Assembly (NCBI GenBank): GCA_034002365.1
Contig: JAVFAR010000155.1
Location: 1 to 5,789 of the forward strand
Direction of reading: 5' to 3'
DNA from: Trichloromonas sp034002365
Lineage (GTDB): Bacteria > Desulfobacterota > Desulfuromonadia > Desulfuromonadales > Trichloromonadaceae
DNA length: 5,789 bases
Shown here piece by piece: positions 1 to 5,044 of this stretch. The translations under genes were made by a program, and so were the position numbers. Every line of letters starts with the position of its first letter. The stretch's first letter is position 1. Below the pieces are notes generated by a model. The model did not search any database and was not told where the DNA came from. It was given only the letters and a program-made list of their open reading frames with translations.

Positions 1-305
1 GCGAGATCCGGCGCATGGTGCGCTTCCGCCGCCAGGATCTGCTCGCGGCGGGGGACTATCCCCGCGCCGACCTGATTCTTTGCCGGAATGTACTCATCTA
101 TTTTTCCCGTCCCGAGCAGGAACGGATCGCCGACCGTTTTGCCCAGGCGCTGCCGCCCGGGGGCTTTCTCGTTATCGGGCGGGCGGAAAATCTTTTTGGT
201 GCCGCGCGCGAACGCTTTCATGGGGAGGTTCCCCGGGAACGGATCTATCGGCGGCTGGAGGATCATTCGGCATCATTGCCGCAAGGAGTGGAGCGATGCG
301 TGTAG
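1..305 (+). CDS. cheR: CheR, chemoreceptor glutamate methyltransferase (C-terminal part, 5' end outside window)
   Basis: CheR transfers methyl groups from S-adenosylmethionine to glutamates on the cytoplasmic helices of chemoreceptors, giving sensory adaptation. Only the last 100 residues are present; the first whole codon is at base 3, and the N-terminal helical domain and the SAM-binding glycine motif lie outside. What is seen is the typical end of the Rossmann-like domain: DLILCRNVLIYF, then a helix (RPEQERIADRF), then LPPGGFLVIG, and a closing strand near ERIYRR. The CRNVLIYF block is close to diagnostic for CheR. The usual G-H-S-E after the PGG strand reads G-R-A-E here. The stop (303-305) lies inside the next gene, the MCP, so the two overlap by 10 bases and are probably translationally coupled. 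The methylation target is probably this MCP, among others. The internal ATG at base 15 is not the true start, because the reading frame is open to the window edge. Confidence 0.93.
   Translation, partial: EIRRMVRFRRQDLLAAGDYPRADLILCRNVLIYFSRPEQERIADRFAQALPPGGFLVIGRAENLFGAARERFHGEVPRERIYRRLEDHSASLPQGVERCV
283..288 (+). promoter_or_regulatory. Ribosome binding site of the MCP gene
   Basis: AAGGAG lies 7 bases before the ATG at 296, inside the end of cheR. It decides the MCP start. The same frame is open back to an ATG at base 80, but that stretch overlaps cheR and its translation (Arg/Ser/Gly-rich, no family resemblance) is a shadow. Confidence 0.8.
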
Positions 306-1567
306 AGATCAGTTACAAGTTCATCGTCGGGTTCATCGTGGTGGTCGCTTCCATCGTCGGGCTTAACCTGCTCGTCCCCCAGTTGGGGATTCCCGAGGAG
401 TGGCGCCAGCTCTTCTCCGTCGCCTGCGCCATCCTCGTCGGGCTGCTCTTCGGCTGGTTCTTCTCGCGCCGCTTCTCCGCCAATATCCGGGTCATCAACG
501 CCGGCGCCGAAGCCCTGGTCAACGGCGATCTGAGCACGCCGGTCAAGCTGCCGGAGACCGCCTTCCCCGACGAAACGGGCGATCTCGCCGCCTCCCTCAA
601 CCGGGTCATCGACAGCCTGCGCGCCCTGGTCGGCGCCATCCGCGCCTCGTCGGTCAAAGTCGCCGACTCGGCCCAGGGGCTCTCGGCGACCTCCGAGCAG
701 ATGAGCGCCTCGTCCCACGAAATCTCCAAGGCCATCGAGCAGATCAGCCAGGGGGCGGAAACCCAGGCGGAGATGGTGGAGAGAAGTTCCACCCTGATCA
801 AGGAAATGGCCGCTTCCGTCGAGGTGATCGCCGCTTCGGCGGGCAAGGCTTCCCAGTCGGCCAGCGAAACCGCCGCCACCGCCCAGCGCGGGGGCCAGCT
901 CTCCCAGGCGACCATCGGCCGGATGAAGCAGGTGCTGGAGAATGTCGAGAGCAACGGCGAGCAGGTGGCGGCCTTCGGCGCCCAGGTGCAGAAGATCGGC
1001 AAGATCGTCGAAGTCATCACCGGTATCGCCGGCAAGACCAACCTGCTGGCCCTGAACGCCACCATCGAGGCGGCCCGCGCCGGGGAGTACGGGCGCGGCT
1101 TCGCGGTGGTCGCCGAGGAGATCCGCAAGCTGGCCGATTCGACCGAGGCTTCCGCGGCCGAGATCACCCTGCTCATCGAAACCATCCGCGATGAAGCGGG
1201 CAAGGTGCAGGCATCGATGAAAGCCAGCGTCCAGGATCTCGATGCCGGGCGGGCGGCGATCGACGATACCGGCCGGGCCTTCGAGGCGATCATCGGCGCC
1301 GCTCTGAACACCCAGTCCAAAACCATGGGCATCAGCGAAATGGCGCAGAGGCAGACCGACGGCGCCTCCGGCATGGTCGCCGCCATCGAGGAAATCGCCC
1401 GCATCGCCGAGGATAACGCGGCGGCGACGGAAGAGGTGTCGGCGGCGACCGAGGAGCAGACCGCATCCATGGAAGAGATGGCCGATGCCGCCCAGGGACT
1501 GTCGCAACTGGCGGAAGAGTTGCTGGAGGCGGTGGAACGCTTCCGCCTGGACGGCGCGAAGGGCTGA
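296..1567 (+). CDS. Methyl-accepting chemotaxis protein without a periplasmic sensor domain
   Basis: This 423-residue inner-membrane chemoreceptor signals through CheW to CheA. Two hydrophobic helices lie at about residues 8-28 and 39-57, separated by a loop of only about ten residues (around PQLGIPEEWR), so there is no room for a periplasmic ligand-binding domain. A HAMP linker follows (about 56-112), with GDLS near 77-80 and DETGDLA near 92-98; the proline usual in its first helix is not evident. The rest is a long coiled-coil signalling hairpin. Its tip, about residues 240-283, has the near-invariant TNLLALNATIEAARAGE and GRGFAVVAEEIRKLA. Candidate methylation segments rich in Ala/Ser/Thr and Glu/Gln pairs lie near residues 130-160 and 374-396 (for example ATEEVSAATEEQT). 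There is no C-terminal NWETF-type tether for CheR; the chain ends in DGAKG. It starts within the end of cheR and is followed 4 bases later by cheW, so it is probably the cognate receptor of this operon. What it senses is unknown. Confidence 0.93.
   Translation: MRVEISYKFIVGFIVVVASIVGLNLLVPQLGIPEEWRQLFSVACAILVGLLFGWFFSRRFSANIRVINAGAEALVNGDLSTPVKLPETAFPDETGDLAASLNRVIDSLRALVGAIRASSVKVADSAQGLSATSEQMSASSHEISKAIEQISQGAETQAEMVERSSTLIKEMAASVEVIAASAGKASQSASETAATAQRGGQLSQATIGRMKQVLENVESNGEQVAAFGAQVQKIGKIVEVITGIAGKTNLLALNATIEAARAGEYGRGFAVVAEEIRKLADSTEASAAEITLLIETIRDEAGKVQASMKASVQDLDAGRAAIDDTGRAFEAIIGAALNTQSKTMGISEMAQRQTDGASGMVAAIEEIARIAEDNAAATEEVSAATEEQTASMEEMADAAQGLSQLAEELLEAVERFRLDGAKG
1558..1563 (+). 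promoter_or_regulatory. Ribosome binding site of cheW
   Basis: GAAGGG, at the very end of the MCP gene, lies 8 bases before the first of two tandem ATG codons (1572 and 1575). It supports a start there rather than at the upstream in-frame ATG at 1485, which would run through MCP coding sequence and give an Arg/Trp-rich extension unlike CheW. Confidence 0.65.
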
Positions 1568-1571
1568 GACA

Positions 1572-1991
1572 ATGATGGAGCAGTTGCTTGCTTTTCGCCT
1601 CGGCGGCGAACTCTACGGCCTGGAGATCGCCCATATCCAGGAAGTTGTCGAGGCGCCCCCACTGTACTATATCCCCCGGGCCCCGGCGGCGATGCCCGGC
1701 GCCCTCAACTTTCACGGCAGTATCCTGCCGGTTCTCGACCTTGCCGCTTTTCTCGATTTCGCCACCGGCAAGCGGGACGCCCGTGTCCTCGTCCTCTCCC
1801 CGGCGGTCGCGCATCTGGCCCTGGCGGTGACGGCCCTGCGCGGGGTGGTTTCCTTCGCTCCGGAAGCGCTGCTGCCGACGCGCGAGGAACAGACCCGGGA
1901 CACCTGCATCCGCGCGGTGCTCACCCAGGGGCGGGAAATGATTAATCTGCTCGATCTCAAAACATTGCTGGGGCGGTTGGAAAGCCTGTGA
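1572..1991 (+). CDS. cheW: CheW-type coupling protein (short, divergent)
   Basis: CheW is a cytoplasmic adaptor that binds the receptor tip and the P5 domain of CheA to build the sensory array. This protein is 139 residues and is a single CheW domain: an opening strand LLAFRLGGELYGLEI (about 5-19), a helix/strand with IQEVVEAP, then IPRAPAAMPGALNF (34-47), then GSILPVLDLAAFL (49-61), and a closing NLLDLKTLLG near 125-134. This is the normal order and roughly the normal size, if slightly short. The motif that is NLRG in well-studied CheW proteins reads NFHG here, with His48 in place of the Arg. The start may be the first or second of two tandem ATGs. It lies 4 bases after the MCP and 19 bases before cheY, in one apparent transcript. 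It could instead be called a CheW-like protein of a non-flagellar chemosensory system; the fold assignment is firm but the exact partner set is inferred. Confidence 0.88.
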   Translation: MMEQLLAFRLGGELYGLEIAHIQEVVEAPPLYYIPRAPAAMPGALNFHGSILPVLDLAAFLDFATGKRDARVLVLSPAVAHLALAVTALRGVVSFAPEALLPTREEQTRDTCIRAVLTQGREMINLLDLKTLLGRLESL

Positions 1992-1996
1992 AGCGG

Positions 1997-2002
1997 AAAG
2001 GA
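1997..2002 (+). promoter_or_regulatory. Ribosome binding site of cheY (supports a GTG start)
   Basis: AAAGGA lies 8 bases before the GTG at 2011. There is no ATG near the beginning of the conserved receiver domain: the next in-frame ATG, at 2050, falls after the first strand and the acidic DD pair. GTG is therefore the start. Confidence 0.7.
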
Positions 2003-2010
2003 ACATCGGA

Positions 2011-2379
2011 GTGGGATTGAGGGTACTGATAGTCGATGACGCCCTGTTCATGCGCGGCATGCTCAAGGATCTTTTCATCAAGGGGGGGCACGAGGTCGTC
2101 GGCGAGGCCGCCGACGGCCGCGAGGCGGTGGAGCAGTACCGGCGCCTGCGCCCCGACCTGGTGACCATGGATATCGTCATGCCCCTGGTCAGCGGCATCG
2201 AGGCGCTGACGGCGATCCGCCGCGAGGATCCCGAGGCCCGCGTCGTCATGTGCAGCGCCATGGGTCAGGAGGCGCTGATTCTCGAAGCGGTGCGGGCCGG
2301 AGCCCGCGATTTTATCGTCAAGCCCTTCAGCGAAGAGAAGGTGCTCGAAACGGCGCGGCGCGTCGCCAAACGCGCCTAG
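2011..2379 (+). CDS. cheY: CheY, single-domain chemotaxis response regulator
   Basis: CheY is the diffusible output of the pathway: CheA phosphorylates it, and CheY-P then acts on the motor or another effector. The protein is 122 residues, a full receiver domain with no output domain. All signature residues are seen: the acidic pair Asp9-Asp10 (VLIVDD), the phosphoacceptor Asp54 (VTMDIVMP), Ser82 at the Thr/Ser switch position (MCSAMGQ) and Lys104 in FIVKPF. The aromatic switch position that is Tyr106 in E. coli is Phe101. The strings VLIVDDA-FMR, VTMDI-MP, CSAMGQ and AGA-DFIVKPF match, from memory, the Thermotoga/Bacillus type of CheY, which is the type that CheC-family phosphatases serve. 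It starts with GTG, 19 bases after cheW, and ends 27 bases before cheA. The residues after the phosphorylation site read MPLVSG, without the acidic/Asn residues common there. Confidence 0.95.
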   Translation: MGLRVLIVDDALFMRGMLKDLFIKGGHEVVGEAADGREAVEQYRRLRPDLVTMDIVMPLVSGIEALTAIRREDPEARVVMCSAMGQEALILEAVRAGARDFIVKPFSEEKVLETARRVAKRA

Positions 2380-2388
2380 GCGGCAGGC

Positions 2389-2394
2389 AAGGAG
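2389..2394 (+). promoter_or_regulatory. Ribosome binding site of cheA
   Basis: AAGGAG lies 12 bases before the ATG at 2407, a rather long spacing. The next in-frame ATG, at 2419, would be 24 bases away, so 2407 is the better start. Confidence 0.55.
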
Positions 2395-2406
2395 AGCGGG
2401 GCGGCG

Positions 2407-4308
2407 ATGGCCATCGACATGTCCAAGTACCGCGATATGTTTCTCTCCGAAAGCCGGGAGCATCTCCAGACCATGGGGCGGCTGCTGGTCGAGCTGGAGA
2501 AGTGCCCCGACGACCGGGAGGGGCTCGACGCGCTCTTTCGCGAAGCCCATTCCATCAAGGGGATGGCCGCGTCCATGGGCTACCGGGCTACCGCCGAACT
2601 GGGGCATCATCTGGAGGATTTCCTCTCCGGATTCCGTGCCGGCGGGGCGGTTCCCCCGGCCGCCATCGACCGGGTGCTGGCCGGAGTCGATCTGCTCGAA
2701 GGGCTGATCGACGATCTCACCGCCGAGCGCCCGGAGCGGGACGTGCGCCCCTTCATCGCCGGTTCCGCCGCCGCGCCACCCTCCGCCCAGCAGCCGGCGG
2801 CACCGGTACCGACGGCAGAGGGGAGCGAGGCGGTCGCTCCCGGCAACGGGGCGGTTACGGCTCCGGTGGCGAGCGGCGAGGAAGTCCTGAAAATCGCCGT
2901 CGAGCTGGTGTCGGGAGCGGTGGCCCCCGCTGCTCGCGCCCTGCTCATGCTGCGGGAGCTGGCCGCCCAGGGGGAGGTGCTCGACGCCGACCCGGACGAG
3001 CGGCAACTGCTGCAAGGGGGGGCGGTGCCGCGTCTGGAGCTGCGGCTGAAAAGCTGGCGGGCGCCCCAGGAGATCAAGGATCTCCTTCTGGCCATGCCCG
3101 ACGTGGCCCGGGTTTCCTGCGTCGTCGAGCGCCTTCGGCCGGCGGCGCGGCAGAGCCGGGAACGGACGGTGCGGGTGCGCACCGGCCTGCTCGATCAGTT
3201 CATCAACCTCACCGGGGAACTCGTCACCAACCGTTACATGTTGCAGGCCGCCTACAACGAAGGGCGCGACCGGGACATGCGCGACGGCCTGGAGCGGCTG
3301 ACCCGGCTGATCACCGACCTCCATCACCATGTGCTGCAAGTGCGGATGATGCCCCTGGCGAGCATCACCGGGCGGCTGCCGCGCATGGTCCGCGAGCTGG
3401 AACAGCAAACCGGCAAGGAGGTCGCCCTGCGCATCGCCGGGGAGGAGGTCGAACTCGACCGCTCGATCCTCGAGGCTCTGGCCGATCCGCTGATGCACCT
3501 GGTGCGCAATGCCGTCGATCACGGTATCGAGGAGCGCGGCGAGGTTCTGGTCAGCGCCAGCCGGGAAAAGGATCTGGTTCTGGTCGAGGTGCGCGACAAC
3601 GGGCGCGGCCTTGACGCCGAGGAGATCCGCCGCAAGGCGGTGGGCGCCGGACTCCTCTCGCCGGGACAGGCACTGCGGATGGCTGAGCGTGATCTCTTTC
3701 CGCTGATCTGTTTGCCCGGCTTCTCGACCCGCACCGAAGTGAGCGAAACCTCCGGGCGCGGGGTCGGCATGGATGTGGTCAAGGCGGTGACCGAGCAATT
3801 CGGCGGTACCTTGCAGATCGCTTCCGAACGCGGGCGGGGAACGAGCATCCAGCTGCGCTTGCCGTTGTCGGTGGCGATCATCCGCCTGCTGCTGGTGGAG
3901 TGCGGCGGCGAACTGGTCGCGCTGCCCATTACCCGGGTGCTGCGCACCCTGGAACTGGAGCGGGCGGAAATCCGTTCCTCGGGGCGGCAGATGGTGGTGC
4001 CGCTGGGGAACGAGCTGGTGCCGCTGCTCTCCCTGCGGCGGATGCTGCGGCAACCGGCGAAGCCCGTCGCCGGGACGATCCCGGTGGTGGTCAGCGAGGC
4101 GCGCGGGCGCAAGATCGCCCTGGTGGTCGACCGCCTGGTCGGCCAGCGCGAGGCCTTTGTCAAAACCCTGGCCTTTCCCCTCGACCGCATCGCCGGGGTC
4201 AGCGGCGCCACCATCCTCGGCGACGGCCGCATCGTCTTTATCATCGATCCCCAGGGCCTGCTCGACGAGAGCGCGGCGTCCGGCGGGCGAAGCGGAGTCT
4301 CCCCATGA
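2407..4308 (+). CDS. cheA: CheA, chemotaxis histidine kinase
   Basis: CheA is a cytoplasmic dimeric kinase, held at receptor tips by CheW, that phosphorylates CheY (and CheB where present). It has 633 residues and all five classical regions. P1/Hpt (about 1-108) carries the phospho-accepting His48 in FREAHSIKGMAASMGY. An Ala/Pro-rich linker (about 115-157) follows. A divergent P2-like segment lies at about 158-245. The P3 dimerisation helices (about 252-315) include LLDQFINLTGELVTNR. The P4 ATPase (about 316-486) has the N box HLVRNAVDHG (364-373), G1 DNGRG (397-401), the F box LPGFST (436-441) and G2 SGRGVGMDVV, so it looks catalytically competent. The P5 CheW-like domain (about 487-620) ends near IIDPQGLLDE. 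The stretch between the N box and G1 is about ten residues shorter than in usual CheA: the loop that normally reads something like ERLAAGKP is missing. The stop overlaps the cheC start (ATGA). The P2 assignment is the weakest part. Confidence 0.95.
   Translation: MAIDMSKYRDMFLSESREHLQTMGRLLVELEKCPDDREGLDALFREAHSIKGMAASMGYRATAELGHHLEDFLSGFRAGGAVPPAAIDRVLAGVDLLEGLIDDLTAERPERDVRPFIAGSAAAPPSAQQPAAPVPTAEGSEAVAPGNGAVTAPVASGEEVLKIAVELVSGAVAPAARALLMLRELAAQGEVLDADPDERQLLQGGAVPRLELRLKSWRAPQEIKDLLLAMPDVARVSCVVERLRPAARQSRERTVRVRTGLLDQFINLTGELVTNRYMLQAAYNEGRDRDMRDGLERLTRLITDLHHHVLQVRMMPLASITGRLPRMVRELEQQTGKEVALRIAGEEVELDRSILEALADPLMHLVRNAVDHGIEERGEVLVSASREKDLVLVEVRDNGRGLDAEEIRRKAVGAGLLSPGQALRMAERDLFPLICLPGFSTRTEVSETSGRGVGMDVVKAVTEQFGGTLQIASERGRGTSIQLRLPLSVAIIRLLLVECGGELVALPITRVLRTLELERAEIRSSGRQMVVPLGNELVPLLSLRRMLRQPAKPVAGTIPVVVSEARGRKIALVVDRLVGQREAFVKTLAFPLDRIAGVSGATILGDGRIVFIIDPQGLLDESAASGGRSGVSP
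4294..4297 (+). promoter_or_regulatory. Ribosome binding site of cheC, inside cheA
   Basis: GGAG lies 7 bases before the cheC ATG at 4305. The start codon overlaps the cheA stop as ATGA, an arrangement typical of translational coupling. Confidence 0.6.
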
Positions 4309-4928
4309 ATCTTTCGACCCTGAGCCCGGCGCAACTCGATACCTTGAAGGAAGTGAGCAATATCGGCATGGGTCACGCGGCCACCGCCCTCTCGCGGATG
4401 CTGAACACCCGCATCGACTTGCGGGTGCCGCGCATCGCCATGATCGCCATCGGCGACATCCCCGAACGGGTCGGCGGCGCCGAGGCGGAGGTGGCGGGCA
4501 TCCGGCTGGCCATGAACGGCCCGGCCCGGGGCACGTTGCTGCTGGTCTTCCCCGGCGACAGCGCCCGCGCTCTGCTGGCGCGGCTGCTGGGCAGACCTGT
4601 GGCGGACCCATTGGACGAGATGGCGGTCTCGGCCCTCAAGGAGGTCGGCAACATTCTCGGTTCGGCCTATCTCGTCGCCCTTGGCGGCATGCTCGGCATG
4701 CCGCTGCTCCCCTCCGTCCCCCGGTTGGCCTGGGACATGGCCGGAGCGGTCCTCGACCGGATTCTCGGCGAGCTGGGGGAGATGGGGGAACGGGCGCTGC
4801 TGGTGGAGACCGAATTCCATGGCGAGGTGTCCCTGCCCGAGGTGATTCGCGGCCACTTTCTGATCCTCCCCGATCCCGCCGCCCTGGAAGCGATCCTTTC
4901 AGGGGCCGCCGGCGGCCGTATGGCCTGA
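4305..4928 (+). CDS. cheC: CheC, CheY-P phosphatase
   Basis: CheC dephosphorylates CheY-P and, in organisms that have it, binds and regulates the receptor deamidase CheD. The protein is 207 residues, the usual CheC length. It shows two copies of the (D/S)xxxExxN active-site motif on the paired long helices. The first is Asp12-Glu16-Asn19 (DTLKEVSNIGMGHAATALS). The second is Ser109-Glu113-Asn116 (SALKEVGNILGSAYL). Both key Glu/Asn pairs are intact, so two functional centres are predicted, as in classical CheC and unlike CheX, which has one. Between and after them lie the hydrophobic strands expected of the CheC/FliY fold (for example RGTLLLVFPG, ALLVETEF, GHFLILPDP). It has no FliN-type C-terminal domain, so it is not FliY. 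It is the last che gene and overlaps cheA by 4 bases. CheD, its usual partner, is not in the window. Confidence 0.92.
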   Translation: MNLSTLSPAQLDTLKEVSNIGMGHAATALSRMLNTRIDLRVPRIAMIAIGDIPERVGGAEAEVAGIRLAMNGPARGTLLLVFPGDSARALLARLLGRPVADPLDEMAVSALKEVGNILGSAYLVALGGMLGMPLLPSVPRLAWDMAGAVLDRILGELGEMGERALLVETEFHGEVSLPEVIRGHFLILPDPAALEAILSGAAGGRMA

Positions 4929-5044
4929 GTCGGCCGGCTCCGAAATTCCCGTAGCCCCAGTCCCTTCTCTTCTGCTATCCTGCGTATTTGAATGCGCCCC
5001 AAGGCGGACAATCCGTTAAACATCGACTTATCCGGAGGATAAAG
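4929..5044 (+). other. Gap between cheC and lolA, probable transcription-unit boundary
   Basis: These 116 bases are the only substantial non-coding stretch. The DNA becomes less G+C-rich here, as promoter regions often do. An extended -10-like string, TGCTATCCT (4973-4981), is visible, but no matching -35 lies at the right distance. TTGAAT (4988-4993) resembles a -35 but lacks a convincing -10 at 16-18 bases. A weak 4-bp hairpin, CGCC-CCAA-GGCG (4995-5006), has no T-tract, so I see no clear intrinsic terminator for the che operon. A lolA promoter here is plausible from the spacing and the change of function, but is not proven by the sequence. Confidence 0.35.
5034..5038 (+). promoter_or_regulatory. 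Ribosome binding site of lolA
   Basis: GGAGG lies 6 bases before the ATG at 5045 and fixes the start directly in front of a clear signal peptide. It is the strongest Shine-Dalgarno match in the window. Confidence 0.8.

Noticed and set aside
80..295. 72-codon N-terminal extension of the MCP
   Set aside because: It overlaps the conserved CheR C-terminus in another frame, and its translation is not membrane- or sensor-like. The AAGGAG before the ATG at 296 supports the short form.
263..1662. Two long minus-strand open frames (414 and 449 codons) opposite the MCP gene
   Set aside because: They have compositionally skewed translations (Gly/Asp/His/Leu-rich in one, Ser/Ala/Arg-rich in the other) mirroring the MCP's coiled-coil codons. 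No motif and no plausible start context was seen.
2250..3614. 454-codon plus-strand frame overlapping cheY and cheA
   Set aside because: It is out of frame with CheA, dominated by Gly/Arg/Ala/Pro and without motifs. It is a shadow of cheA.
1957..4611. Very long open frame (884 codons) on the minus strand across cheY, cheA and most of cheC
   Set aside because: It runs antisense to genes with clear family motifs. Its translation is Gly/Arg/His/Gln/Pro-rich with no domain resemblance. Such frames are common shadows in G+C-rich coding DNA.
4904..4917. Perfect 14-base palindrome GGCCGCCGGCGGCC near the end of cheC
   Set aside because: It lies within coding sequence (Ala/Gly/Arg codons), has no loop and no following T-tract, and is expected by chance in such G+C-rich DNA. 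It is not a terminator.
4992..5042. 16-codon leader-like frame (starting MRPKADN) ending two bases before the lolA ATG
   Set aside because: It has no ribosome binding site of its own and no run of regulatory codons. Its last codons are simply the lolA Shine-Dalgarno region.
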